Shown: one piece after another, positions 51,777 through 60,571 of the stretch
How the letters are laid out: every line of letters begins with the position of its first letter
Position numbering within the stretch: the first letter of the stretch is position 1
Assembly (NCBI RefSeq): GCF_007997225.1
Contig: NZ_VORM01000004.1
Span: forward strand, 124,001-188,000
Source: Subsaximicrobium wynnwilliamsii
GTDB taxonomy: Bacteria; Bacteroidota; Bacteroidia; Flavobacteriales; Flavobacteriaceae
Direction of reading: 5' to 3'
Length of the DNA stretch: 64,000 bases
Notes under the pieces: generated by a model
Databases searched by the model: none
What the model saw: only the letters and a program-made list of their open reading frames with translations
What the model was told of the DNA's origin: nothing
Program-made: the position numbers and the translations under genes

Positions 51777-52148
51777 TTATGCTATTTTTCTTTCTAATTT
51801 TATTGATTTGAAGATATTGTTCAATATATCAGTTTCATCCTCATTTAATGAATAGTATAAAGTTTGCCCGTCTCTTCTTGCTGTTATAATCGCGGCGTCC
51901 TTCATTTTCCGGATGTGCTGTGATACGGCTGGAACACTCATTTTCAATATATCAGCTAAATCGCAAGGACACAATTCATTTTCTTTATTCAATAAAAACA
52001 GAATTTTCAGTCTTACATCATTACCAGCAAGGGATAATAATTTTGTTATTTTTTGAAAACTTCCTTCCATTTTATCCAAAGTTTCCATACAATTTTGCAA
52101 CTGTTTTAGGTTAGCTTCTGCTCTTGTACAGGTTATTTCTAATTTCAT
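51777..52148 (-). CDS. ArsR family metal-responsive repressor
   Basis: The 123-residue winged-helix protein has the ArsR helix-turn-helix with a metal-site-like cysteine pair in ELCPCDLADILKMSVPAVSQ, then HIRKMKDAAIITARRDGQTL. Two more cysteines are near the N-terminus (C8 and C22). It should repress its own operon until Hg(II) or another soft metal binds. Its upstream region has a -7 element TACATTTG at complement 52168-52175, preceded by a palindrome. Confidence 0.9.
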   Translation of the reverse strand: MKLEITCTRAEANLKQLQNCMETLDKMEGSFQKITKLLSLAGNDVRLKILFLLNKENELCPCDLADILKMSVPAVSQHIRKMKDAAIITARRDGQTLYYSLNEDETDILNNIFKSIKLERKIA

Positions 52149-52167
52149 AATACTTTATATTGTCGAA

Positions 52168-52208
52168 CAAATGTATAACTATTTACGTATTTAAGCAAAT
52201 ACTTAAAT
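52168..52208 (-). promoter_or_regulatory. Promoter and ArsR operator candidate of the mer operon
   Basis: TACATTTG (complement 52168-52175) is a -7 box. Upstream lies the inverted repeat ATTTAAG-CAAATA-CTTAAAT at 52189-52208, a typical place for an ArsR operator to block the polymerase. Confidence 0.6.
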
Positions 52209-52349
52209 ATGTTTATTCACTTATCTGAAAAAACCTTAGCAAGTTATCTTCTGAAGGATTTATACAATAAAATTATCTCTGAAATAAATTCTAAAAAAAT
52301 AGCTTTCAAGCTCTTTGTTAACTCTAAAAATAGGTCTTTCATAATAATA

Positions 52350-52985
52350 TCAGTTTTGAATGGATAATAAGATAGTGCTGGCAATAAATTGGATATTTAA
52401 GGCATCTGAGATATAACTTCCTTCATCCCGATTACTCAAAAAACTCAGTTCTAATAGTAAGGAAGGACAGTAATTAACTGTTTCCCTAATCACTTGAAAA
52501 TCCCCAAACTTTACACCCCTACTTTCATAACCTATGGTTTTACATAACGCCTTTTCAATTTGAAAGCCAATAAATACAGACTGTCTTGAATATTTTCCTT
52601 GCTTTTTTGAAGCATAAACTTCAACACCTCTCGCATCAGGATTATCTGAATGATTACAATGTAACGACACAAACAAATCTGCTTTTAGGATTTTGGCAAG
52701 TTTGGTTCTGTCCGATAATGAAATAAGTGTATCGCTGTACCTGGTCAAATAAATATTAAGAGGCTTTTCCAATTCATTATTTAGCCTCAAAATGGCATTT
52801 GCAATACCCAATACCACATCCTTTTCTTGGATGTCATTTACACCAATTGCCCCAGAATCTTTTCCACCGTGTCCAACATCAATAATTATTCTTTTTTGGG
52901 CACTCGTTTCTTGTCCAAAAATGATGCACATTTTTAGAAGCAAAAAGACAAAACTGACGTTTTTGAGCACTTTTTTCATTTTCAA
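52350..52985 (-). CDS. N-acetylmuramoyl-L-alanine amidase (Amidase_3)
   Basis: The 211-residue protein has a signal peptide (LKNVSFVFLLLKMCIIFGQE) and the zinc amidase fold: His in IIDVGHGGKDSG, Glu in IQEKDVVLG, His in FVSLHCNHSDN and the catalytic Glu in LLLELSFLSN. It cuts the stem peptide from the glycan, which would open the cell wall locally. It lies opposite to and just upstream of the tra operon, where such an enzyme could make room for the conjugation apparatus. An ATG two codons downstream of the first is equally possible. Confidence 0.9.
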   Translation of the reverse strand: MKMKKVLKNVSFVFLLLKMCIIFGQETSAQKRIIIDVGHGGKDSGAIGVNDIQEKDVVLGIANAILRLNNELEKPLNIYLTRYSDTLISLSDRTKLAKILKADLFVSLHCNHSDNPDARGVEVYASKKQGKYSRQSVFIGFQIEKALCKTIGYESRGVKFGDFQVIRETVNYCPSLLLELSFLSNRDEGSYISDALNIQFIASTILLSIQN

Positions 52986-53168
52986 TTTTCAGGTTATCAA
53001 CAACTTCCATTCAAAAACCCATAGCATTTGATACCAATTAATAGCAACGGAATTCAAACAATATCAAATAATATTTTATTCACAAATATTTGATTATCAG
53101 TTATTTAAAAACAAATATATGTAAATTTCCAATAACGAAAATAGCATAAAAATCTAAACAATTTTATT

Positions 53169-53456
53169 ATGAAAAAATCACTCTATTTAGCATCATTCCT
53201 TTCGCTCTTATCCACTTCGCTTTTTGCTCAAATTGGTGGCATAGAAGATTCAGTTAATGATGTTGGCGACACTATCCGAACCATTTTTCCAATACTACTC
53301 GGTGTAATCTTTCTTGTAGGTTTCCTGTTCAATGCAGGACATTTTTTTGGGGAAAATGCAGACTTGAAAAAGGGGATTACCCGAGTTTTAGTATTTGTTC
53401 TTATTGCTGGTGCAGTAGTCGGAATCTTTACTTACCTAATTGGAATCGTAGTATAA
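53169..53456 (+). CDS. traE: TraE (DUF4134) conjugation protein
   Basis: The 95-residue protein has a cleavable signal (SLYLASFLSLLSTSLFAQIG) and two membrane helices (ILLGVIFLVGFLFNAGHFFG and LVFVLIAGAVVGIFTYLIGI). It is the VirB2-like pilin/channel subunit position of the Bacteroidetes T4SS. It begins the tra operon and is followed by traF. The predicted leader is short. Confidence 0.88.
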   Translation: MKKSLYLASFLSLLSTSLFAQIGGIEDSVNDVGDTIRTIFPILLGVIFLVGFLFNAGHFFGENADLKKGITRVLVFVLIAGAVVGIFTYLIGIVV

Positions 53457-53487
53457 TCCACTAAGTGGGATTTAATTACAAAGCTAT

Positions 53488-53766
53488 ATGAAGAAATTCG
53501 AGGTATATAAAAACATCAGGAAACGGGCGGTCATTTTTGGGCTGCCTATTTCCCTGTTTGCATTAATGATGGTTGCAATACTTGCTTCGTTATTAATCAT
53601 CATTTTTTCATTCAGCTTCTTAATGATAATAGGCGTTATGGTTTTCAATGCAGCCTTATATATTGCTCTAACAAGGATGGCTAATAACCCACAACTATTT
53701 CAGTCGGCAAAAGCCTTTCCAAAAATTATAAGCAACAAAAGAAATTCAGGCTTTAATTATGAATAA
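53488..53766 (+). CDS. traF: TraF (DUF4133) conjugation protein
   Basis: This 92-residue protein with two close membrane helices (VIFGLPISLFALMMVAILAS, then IIIFSFSFLMIIGVMVFNAA) matches the VirB3-like TraF of CTnDOT-type systems. A hairpin with a TAA loop lies between traE and this gene. Its stop overlaps the traG start by eight bases, which suggests coupled translation. Confidence 0.88.
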   Translation: MKKFEVYKNIRKRAVIFGLPISLFALMMVAILASLLIIIFSFSFLMIIGVMVFNAALYIALTRMANNPQLFQSAKAFPKIISNKRNSGFNYE

Positions 53767-56161
53767 GATTAACCTCTCGGCATATCAACCCATCGCAGAT
53801 ATTCAGGACAATATCGTCTTTGCCAACAATGGCAATGTGGTCTTGTGCTATGAAGGCAATCTGCCAGAAATCTATTCGCTTTCTGAAAAGGATTTTGAGG
53901 ATATGCACGGTTCTTGGTTTCAGGCATTAAAATCTTTGCCTGTTGGTACTGTGGTTCATAAACAGGATATCTATTTGAAGAAGTCCTATTCTTCAGAACA
54001 ACTTCCTAACAAAACCTTTTTAGAGAAAGCAACACACGAGCATTTTAAAGGTCGTGGACATATTGAACACAAATGCTATCTATTCTTTATACTGACCAAA
54101 AACAAGGCGCTCAACAATCCAAAATACGTCAATCCGTTCCGAAAAATTTCAAAAGGAATCGTTCAAGAACTGGACGACAACATAAAGAGTTTCGCCAACT
54201 CGGTAAGTGATTCGGTTTCTTTCATTAACAATAGTCGGAAAATGGCCTTTCTTCCGCTTAATGCGAATGAGATTCAGCAATTAACGAATAGCTATTTCAA
54301 TGGGTTTAATGAGGGATTTGATACCGATATTTTACTGGATAAGAAAAGCGTCAATATTGGCGAAAACCATTTTGATGCCCTCGCCATCAATAGCGAACTG
54401 TGCTTTGGCGAAAGTGTACAGAGTAGCAAAACCAATGAGAAATTCACTTCTGACGATTTTGTGTTTCATCAAGGGTTCGTTGATGGCTTAGGGCTTACGC
54501 TTAATGAAAACCACATTATCAATCAAATTTTATATTTGGATGATAAACAAAAGTGGCGCAAGCTGCTCGATAAGAAAATTGAGGAACTTAATAAAAGTTC
54601 CAATTTCGGTTCACAGAACAAAGTAGTTTTAGGAAAAATCCAACATATCCTTGACCAAATTAATGCCGATGATAATGCACGTATTATTCGTGGTCATTTA
54701 AACATCGTTTACTGGGCAAAGGAAGCTAAAGAACTCGATAAAATAACTTCAAAAATCAAGACCGAGTTTAAGGAACTGGATATCATCCCATACTACCCGA
54801 GAGGCGAAGAACGGAAGAATTACATCCTTAATAGCTACTGCTGTTTCTCTTCCAACTTCTCAAATAACGATTTATACGTAACGGATTTAAAGCACGCACT
54901 TTGTCTGTTTATCAATAATACAAATTACAAATCTGATAATACTGGAATCATTTTTAATGATAGAGAACATAACATTCCCGTTTTAAAGGATGTTTGGGAT
55001 GAAAAGAAGAAACGCATCAAAGCGAGAAACTTTGCCATTTTTGCACCCACAGGCGAAGGAAAATCCTTTTTGGCCAATAATATTCTACGCCAATATTTTG
55101 AAAGTGGTGTTCGTTTGGTCATTATCGACTTGGGTGGTTCTTATACCAAATTCGCAAAGCTTTATCCTGAAAAATATACGGTGCTTCGTTATGAAAGCGG
55201 AAAAAACTTAGGCATTAATCCTTTTTACATCAGCGATGTAAAAGATTTGACACCGGAACGGTTGGAAGATTTATCGGTTTTCCTTTTTGAACTCTTTGCT
55301 TCAGATATGAAAGTGACCAAGGCTCAATCGGTTTCGGTAAAAAAGATATTACGTCATTATTATGATAGTACAACAGAAAAACACTCTTTGGATGGTTTTT
55401 ACAGCTTTATAGAAAGGAATCAGAAAGACCTACTGAAAACCTTAAAAATCCATCCCGACTACTTCAATGTGACGAGCTTCTTGCACGTAATGTCCGAATA
55501 TGTCGGCGATGGTCTATACAGTTTCTTGTTTGAGGTAAGCGAAGACCAGACTTACAAAATTGAAGACAAAAGATTAATTGTTTTTGAGCTGGATGAAGTC
55601 AAGGATAATAAAGAAATCCTGTCCGTAATGTTGAAACTCATAAAATCAGCTATCCAAAGAACCATTTGGAAAAACAGAGCGGAAAAAGGCATCATCCTAT
55701 TCGATGAGTTTGCCAAACAACTGAAGTTTGATAACGTATTGGAAAGCGTGGAATTCTACTACCAAGCTATTCGTAAACAGAACGGTGCGATTGGGATTAT
55801 TCTGCAATCCATCAATCAGCTTCCTAACAATTCTACATCGGCAAGCATACTTGAAAATACACAAGTTATTTATAGCCTAAATAATGAAAAGGGTTATGAC
55901 GAATTGGTCAAAAGGCTCAATCTGTCCAGCCACGATTTAAACCAATTAAAGTCAATCAAGAACAACCTTTCCGGTCCACGCAAGTACACCGAAATGTTCA
56001 TCAAAATTGGTCGTGAAAGTAACATTTTCCGTCTCGAAGTTCCGAAGGAAGTGTACGCAGCTTACCTAACCGATGGACAGGAAAATGAAGACATAATGAA
56101 ACTCTACAATGAACATCACAATATGGAAAAAGCAATTATTCAATTCACATCTAAAACGTAA
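53759..56161 (+). CDS. traG: TraG, VirB4-like conjugation ATPase
   Basis: The 800-residue ATPase energises assembly of the mating apparatus. The N-terminal domain (about 1-400) has NLSAYQPIADIQDNIVFANN. The motor domain has Walker A APTGEGKS at residues 429-436 and Walker B IILFDE around residues 645-650, then SINQLPNN as a sensor segment. It is a single protein of the usual length for the Bacteroidetes TraG family. It overlaps traF by eight bases. Confidence 0.95.
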   Translation: MNKINLSAYQPIADIQDNIVFANNGNVVLCYEGNLPEIYSLSEKDFEDMHGSWFQALKSLPVGTVVHKQDIYLKKSYSSEQLPNKTFLEKATHEHFKGRGHIEHKCYLFFILTKNKALNNPKYVNPFRKISKGIVQELDDNIKSFANSVSDSVSFINNSRKMAFLPLNANEIQQLTNSYFNGFNEGFDTDILLDKKSVNIGENHFDALAINSELCFGESVQSSKTNEKFTSDDFVFHQGFVDGLGLTLNENHIINQILYLDDKQKWRKLLDKKIEELNKSSNFGSQNKVVLGKIQHILDQINADDNARIIRGHLNIVYWAKEAKELDKITSKIKTEFKELDIIPYYPRGEERKNYILNSYCCFSSNFSNNDLYVTDLKHALCLFINNTNYKSDNTGIIFNDREHNIPVLKDVWDEKKKRIKARNFAIFAPTGEGKSFLANNILRQYFESGVRLVIIDLGGSYTKFAKLYPEKYTVLRYESGKNLGINPFYISDVKDLTPERLEDLSVFLFELFASDMKVTKAQSVSVKKILRHYYDSTTEKHSLDGFYSFIERNQKDLLKTLKIHPDYFNVTSFLHVMSEYVGDGLYSFLFEVSEDQTYKIEDKRLIVFELDEVKDNKEILSVMLKLIKSAIQRTIWKNRAEKGIILFDEFAKQLKFDNVLESVEFYYQAIRKQNGAIGIILQSINQLPNNSTSASILENTQVIYSLNNEKGYDELVKRLNLSSHDLNQLKSIKNNLSGPRKYTEMFIKIGRESNIFRLEVPKEVYAAYLTDGQENEDIMKLYNEHHNMEKAIIQFTSKT

Positions 56162-56165
56162 TATT

Positions 56166-56747
56166 ATGAAGACAAAAATCAAAATTTTAGTAATGACCGT
56201 AGCCCTGACCTTATTTATGTCGGGAAATGCTTCCGCGCAAGGAATGCCCACGTATGACAACACAAATTTTATCAGTTTGGTAAAACAACTTTTGGAATCG
56301 GGTAAACAGACCGCTCAAATGATTAAGTCTGTAAAATTCTTAAAAGATGCTAAAGAAGCCATCGAGCAGGTTTCAAGCGTGGTTCAACAACTAAACGCTG
56401 TCCAAGAAATTGCAGACAACAATCAGCGCCTTATCAATGTAATGCAAAATGATTTACAGGACATTTTAAATTCGCCCTACATCAAACCCGATGAAGTTTC
56501 CAGAGTCGTGGAATCATTCGATGCCATAGTCCAAAACTCATTAGAAACGGTAGATTTTATTGATGAAGTTTTATCCAGCGATTACCTAAAAATGAGTGAT
56601 GCAGAACGTGAGGAAGTCTTGAAAGAAAAAGAACTGGAATCAAAAGAAATGGTTTCCAATATCACTACCAAAACGAGACGTTACAAGGATATTATTTCCT
56701 TCAGAAAAATGCAGGATAAAATCAATAATCGCGAAACGGAATACTAA
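56166..56747 (+). CDS. traI: TraI (DUF4141) conjugation protein
   Basis: From the ATG at 56166 (MKTKIKILVMTVALTLFMSG) the protein has a signal peptide with an ASAQG cleavage site, then a mostly helical domain of about 165 residues (KQLLESGKQTAQMIKSVKFL, AIEQVSSVVQQLNAV). It resembles the VirB5-like periplasmic component of these systems. A longer reading from 56109 overlaps traG and ignores the signal peptide. It lies three bases before traJ. Confidence 0.85.
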   Translation: MKTKIKILVMTVALTLFMSGNASAQGMPTYDNTNFISLVKQLLESGKQTAQMIKSVKFLKDAKEAIEQVSSVVQQLNAVQEIADNNQRLINVMQNDLQDILNSPYIKPDEVSRVVESFDAIVQNSLETVDFIDEVLSSDYLKMSDAEREEVLKEKELESKEMVSNITTKTRRYKDIISFRKMQDKINNRETEY

Positions 56748-56749
56748 AG

Positions 56750-57592
56750 ATGACCGCAACCATACTTTTAGGGATTGGACTGGAATACATCGATACGGTG
56801 TTTCAAACCATACAGAACAGTAGCTTCTCGCAATACACCATTGCAGGAATGAAAACGCTTGCTGTTCTGTTTTTTCTGGTCAACATCCTTAAAAAGTACA
56901 ATGAAGGTATTGCAGATAAAGACGGTTACACTTGGGGATTGAGTCCTGGGGAATTGATGAAGAATTTTGCAATTGTCATTTTGGTCATCTTTTCAACACA
57001 AGTATTAGGTTTCTTCGATAGTATTTTGGTTTCCGTTGAAGCTCAATATCGTGGTACTGCACCAGCCTTATTGCCTTTACAGATGCAGGATATTCCCATT
57101 GAAGAAGATATAGGCCTAATGGATGCCGCCAAAAATGCAATGACATTACTTTATGAAGCTCTGGTTACACCACTCTACGGATTTAAAATATTTGCTTTCA
57201 TCATTGGCATTATTCTTTGGATTTTAGATTTGTTCATTTACCCTTTGTTTTTAGCTGAACGGTTTTTCCTTTTAGGAATAATGCAGGCGTTTTTTCCCTT
57301 GGTTATTAGCCTAGCAGTTTTTGAGAAATTTCGCTCATTAGCTTATACATTTTTCAAGTTGTATGCTGCGGTCTATATGTTGGTACCAGCTTTCTTTTTA
57401 GTCAACATATTTGTTAATGCGCTCTATACTGAAATCAATACTAATTTCTGGGTTAATCTTTTTGGAACAGATGTCGGCGAAGGCTTTTTTGCACCTGTGG
57501 TACAGCTAGGGTCTGTATGCTTTATCGTTTTCCTAAAATTCAAACTATATAAACGCGCCACGTCCTTTACGCTTAGATTATTTACCAGCTAA
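56750..57592 (+). CDS. traJ: TraJ conjugation membrane protein
   Basis: The 280-residue polytopic protein has seven or so hydrophobic helices (AGMKTLAVLFFLVNILKK, NFAIVILVIFSTQVLGFFD, LFLAERFFLLGIMQAFFPLV). It corresponds to the VirB6-like channel component TraJ of CTnDOT-type elements. The start is close to the traI stop, as in a tightly packed operon. Confidence 0.88.
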   Translation: MTATILLGIGLEYIDTVFQTIQNSSFSQYTIAGMKTLAVLFFLVNILKKYNEGIADKDGYTWGLSPGELMKNFAIVILVIFSTQVLGFFDSILVSVEAQYRGTAPALLPLQMQDIPIEEDIGLMDAAKNAMTLLYEALVTPLYGFKIFAFIIGIILWILDLFIYPLFLAERFFLLGIMQAFFPLVISLAVFEKFRSLAYTFFKLYAAVYMLVPAFFLVNIFVNALYTEINTNFWVNLFGTDVGEGFFAPVVQLGSVCFIVFLKFKLYKRATSFTLRLFTS

Positions 57593-57603
57593 TTACATAC
57601 AGA

Positions 57604-58218
57604 ATGAAAACACCATACAAGAATATTTATAACGTTTTAAAGTTGAATCGGTTTATCGTTTTGGCAGTAATTGTCCTTGCATTTTTATCTAGCACATTTT
57701 CACTTTGGATGGCTTTTTCTACCAATAAAAAAGCACTCAATAGTGCTTTTGCCATCAATACTGATGGCAGTATTATTCCGCTGAAATTGATTACTCAAAA
57801 AGAAAACTTTCAGGTTGAAGCTTTGGCACATTTAGACCTGTTTCACAACTATTTCTATAACATTGATGCTAGTAATTATGAACGAAATCTTGAAAAGGCA
57901 CTTTGGTTAGGTAATAGTTCCGTGGACAACCTTTATCGACAGAAGAAAGCGGATGGTGTATATAACCGATTACTACAATATTCGCTCGTTCAAAAAGTAT
58001 TGAGCATCGATTCCCAAGTTGAAGAACAAAACGGAACATATGTCTTTAGAACGGTTACCGTATTTGAAATCAATCGAGGTTCAATAATAGATACCTACGA
58101 ACTTGTTTCTAGCGGAAACTTAATTCCAGTAGACAGAAACTTCCCCAATAATCCACACGGTTTATTGATTACAAACTATTTCGAGAACTCACTAAAAAAA
58201 TTAAACAATGAAAGTTGA
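57604..58218 (+). CDS. traK: TraK conjugation protein, VirB8-like
   Basis: The 204-residue protein has a cytoplasmic start, one membrane anchor (FIVLAVIVLAFLSSTFSLWM) and a periplasmic domain of about 160 residues (LKLITQKENFQVEALAHLDL, YRQKKADGVYNRLLQYSLVQ). This is the VirB8 plan: one anchor plus an NTF2-like periplasmic fold. It is followed directly by a TAA-loop hairpin and traM. A TraL gene, usually found between K and M, is absent. Confidence 0.87.
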   Translation: MKTPYKNIYNVLKLNRFIVLAVIVLAFLSSTFSLWMAFSTNKKALNSAFAINTDGSIIPLKLITQKENFQVEALAHLDLFHNYFYNIDASNYERNLEKALWLGNSSVDNLYRQKKADGVYNRLLQYSLVQKVLSIDSQVEEQNGTYVFRTVTVFEINRGSIIDTYELVSSGNLIPVDRNFPNNPHGLLITNYFENSLKKLNNES

Positions 58219-58231
58219 GCCGATAATCGGC
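58219..58231 (+). promoter_or_regulatory. TAA-loop hairpin before traM
   Basis: GCCGA-TAA-TCGGC follows directly after the traK stop codon, then ATTTAAAAAC and, 17 bases after the hairpin, the traM ATG. See the parallel elements before traF and traN. Confidence 0.7.
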
Positions 58232-58248
58232 ATTTAAAAACCACGATT

Positions 58249-59178
58249 ATGAAAGTAGAGAAAAATAAAATAGTATTTGCAGCGGTACTGGCTGTGATTT
58301 TCATATTCCTGATATCCTATTCCGTGATTGTAATGGGCGATGATGAAAGTGAGAACGAGAACCTAAAACAAACTTTAGTTCCTGATTTGGACGAAAACCA
58401 AAAAGAGTATGATTCTAAATTGGACGCCATTAACGACCTAAAAGAAGTTCGTGAGAATAATGCACCAAGTATCTATGACGAAAAATTGATTGATTCGCTT
58501 GGCTTCTATGACCCAAATTTACCAGAACTGGAAAAAAAACGTATTGTAGATAGCATTTACGAATCAGGTAAGATTCAATATTCGGAAAAGCGTTATCAAA
58601 ATTTCGGACAAAAGAAAGCTGACAGAAAAATCACAAAGAAAATCGACACAGCTGATATAAAGCGAGAGCAAAAGATTGAGGCCAAAGAATTAGGTCTTGA
58701 GCATCAATTGTTCTTTGCAGCTTCGCCCAAACCCAATGACCTTTCCATCATAGAAAATACAGATGAAACTATTTATGTAATCGTAGATGGCAGCCAAGTT
58801 GTACAGGCAAATTCACGCATACGAATGCGTTTATCCAAGACTGCCCAAATCAACAACATAACTATTGAAAAGAATACACCTATCTATGGTCTAGTGAGTT
58901 TTCAGCCTAACCGAACAATTATAAAAATCGAAAATATAAATCACAATCCTACAAGTTTAAAGGCTTTTGACCTACAAGATGGTAGCGAAGGTATATACGT
59001 TGAGAATAACTTTAGGGCAGAGGTAACTACCGAAGTTTTAGATGATGTTATCAGCGATATCAATATACCAACCGTCCCGCAAGTTGGCGGAATAACAAAA
59101 GTATTTAGACGCAGTAACCGAAACATAAAAGTGACGGTGTTGAACAATTACAAACTAATTCTAAAACCAAAATTATGA
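58249..59178 (+). CDS. traM: TraM conjugation protein, VirB10-like
   Basis: The 309-residue protein has an N-terminal membrane anchor (IVFAAVLAVIFIFLISYSVI), an acidic and helical linker (ENLKQTLVPDLDENQKEYDS, about 40-170), and a C-terminal beta domain (ETIYVIVDGSQVVQANSRIR, KNTPIYGLVSFQPNRTIIKI). This is the VirB10 plan, bridging inner and outer membrane. The start is fixed by the hairpin before it and by the anchor. Confidence 0.88.
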   Translation: MKVEKNKIVFAAVLAVIFIFLISYSVIVMGDDESENENLKQTLVPDLDENQKEYDSKLDAINDLKEVRENNAPSIYDEKLIDSLGFYDPNLPELEKKRIVDSIYESGKIQYSEKRYQNFGQKKADRKITKKIDTADIKREQKIEAKELGLEHQLFFAASPKPNDLSIIENTDETIYVIVDGSQVVQANSRIRMRLSKTAQINNITIEKNTPIYGLVSFQPNRTIIKIENINHNPTSLKAFDLQDGSEGIYVENNFRAEVTTEVLDDVISDINIPTVPQVGGITKVFRRSNRNIKVTVLNNYKLILKPKL

Positions 59179-59191
59179 GCCCATAATGGGC
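59179..59191 (+). promoter_or_regulatory. TAA-loop hairpin before traN
   Basis: GCCCA-TAA-TGGGC follows directly after the traM stop, then ATTTAAAAAC and, 18 bases after the hairpin, the traN ATG. Compared with the traM leader the stem pair G-C is changed to C-G, so pairing is kept. Confidence 0.7.
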
Positions 59192-59209
59192 ATTTAAAAA
59201 CGCACTCTT

Positions 59210-60067
59210 ATGAAAAAACATATCCTTATTTCAGCTCTTATTATTGTTTGCGCTTTCGCACCTCGACTTTGCTCGGCACAGGCTACAGCTCAAACGCCAC
59301 AGATTCTTGACACTATTTACGCAAACGATACCAAAAATGTTGCGCTGTTCTTTCCAGAACCCATACGGCAAGGGGTTACTGGCGCAGACAATTTTGTATT
59401 TACCTACAATCGAGAAAAAGAACAGTATTTTGGATTGCTTCAAGCAAAACCTGGCAAAGAAAGTAATCTATTAGTAATCAACAGAAATGGCTCGATTTTT
59501 TCGTATATTGTAAAGTATAAAAAACATCTCTCGAAGCTTAATTATTTCGTTTCGAAAGCAAGTAGTATAGGCAATGAGAGACCTTTCGTTAATGATAGTA
59601 CTGTAGTAAAGAAGATTGAAGATTCCGTTGATAATAAGACCTTTTATTATACTAAATTTTCTTCTTATCTTCTTGACAAAAGGCAACGTATAGCTACGAT
59701 ACAAAAACGAAATGAAGGCATCGTTTTGAGTATTAAAAATATCGTTTTTGACAAAGAAGAATTGTATTTCGTTATCGAGATTGAGAATAAATCGACATTG
59801 GATTACGACTTGAATTTTCTTAATCTTTCAGTTGAAACAAGACAAAAAGGCAAAAAGAAATCGTTACAAAAACTATTTGAAGAACCTATATTCAAATACA
59901 AGCTTCCACAAAAGATAACTGAAGGTGAAGTTGTAAGATTGGTTTACGTGCTGCCTAAATTCTCGATAAGCAATGACCGCAGATTGGTTGTGGAATTGAA
60001 TGAGAAAAACGGGGAACGGGATTTAAAATTGAAGGTATCGCACAAATATATCAATAACCCAAATTAA
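59210..60067 (+). CDS. traN: TraN (DUF4138) conjugation protein, VirB9-like
   Basis: The 285-residue protein has a signal peptide (ILISALIIVCAFAPRLCSAQ) and beta-rich domains: DTIYANDTKNVALFFPEPIR with GVTGADNFVFTYN, then VLSIKNIVFDKEELYFVIEI. It fits the outer-membrane, VirB9-like protein of these systems. Its last segment (RLVVELNEKNGERDLKLKVS) is typical. A lipoprotein gene follows seven bases later. Confidence 0.88.
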   Translation: MKKHILISALIIVCAFAPRLCSAQATAQTPQILDTIYANDTKNVALFFPEPIRQGVTGADNFVFTYNREKEQYFGLLQAKPGKESNLLVINRNGSIFSYIVKYKKHLSKLNYFVSKASSIGNERPFVNDSTVVKKIEDSVDNKTFYYTKFSSYLLDKRQRIATIQKRNEGIVLSIKNIVFDKEELYFVIEIENKSTLDYDLNFLNLSVETRQKGKKKSLQKLFEEPIFKYKLPQKITEGEVVRLVYVLPKFSISNDRRLVVELNEKNGERDLKLKVSHKYINNPN

Positions 60068-60074
60068 TACTGTT

Positions 60075-60443
60075 ATGAAAAAAATAGTCATTTGCTCACT
60101 CGTACTTTTATTCATTTCCTGTTCAGGAAATAAGGATATGTCGCCACCTGAAACTGCTAAAGTAGTAGCCGAAAGTTTTTATCACGGCGATAAGGCAGCT
60201 TTAAAAAAGCATACTACTGCGGAAGGCTACGCCAACCTTTCAAGCATACAAGAAATGTTTGCTAAAGATAAAAATTCAGAATCTAATTTCAAGATTGTAG
60301 ATGAAGCTATGGATGGCGAATTTGTTTGGATAAAATATTCCACAGCTTACGACCCAAAGCCTGGTGTTTTTAAATTAGTCCAAGAAGATGGGCAATGGAA
60401 GGTTACGCATAATGGGCCGAGGGATAAAGGCCCATTTGAATAA
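60075..60443 (+). CDS. DUF4878-like lipoprotein, 122 aa
   Basis: The protein has a lipoprotein signal with lipobox (VICSLVLLFISCSG, cysteine 16) and an NTF2-like fold of about 100 residues (SPPETAKVVAESFYHGDKAA, then EDGQWKVTHNG). It resembles DUF4878 proteins, a SnoaL-like group. It is in the tra operon, seven bases after traN, at the position where VirB7-like lipoproteins of other systems stand. No enzyme motif is seen. Confidence 0.75.
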   Translation: MKKIVICSLVLLFISCSGNKDMSPPETAKVVAESFYHGDKAALKKHTTAEGYANLSSIQEMFAKDKNSESNFKIVDEAMDGEFVWIKYSTAYDPKPGVFKLVQEDGQWKVTHNGPRDKGPFE

Positions 60444-60571
60444 TTTCGGCTATAAGCAGTTGCGCAGGTTGGCACTTAACTCTGTAAGTAAGCACCAAGT
60501 TGAAAATTCTTTCGGAATTTTCAGAATAAGCGAGAACAATCATCTACTTATATTATTGTTGTGTACCGTAG
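60444..60571. other. Short non-coding gap at the end of the tra operon
   Basis: The sequence begins with GGCTATAAGCAGTTGCGCAG, a string like dispersed repeats in flavobacterial genomes. A 74-residue reading across it (60388-60612) is not protein-like and is rejected. The next gene is on the other strand. Confidence 0.4.
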
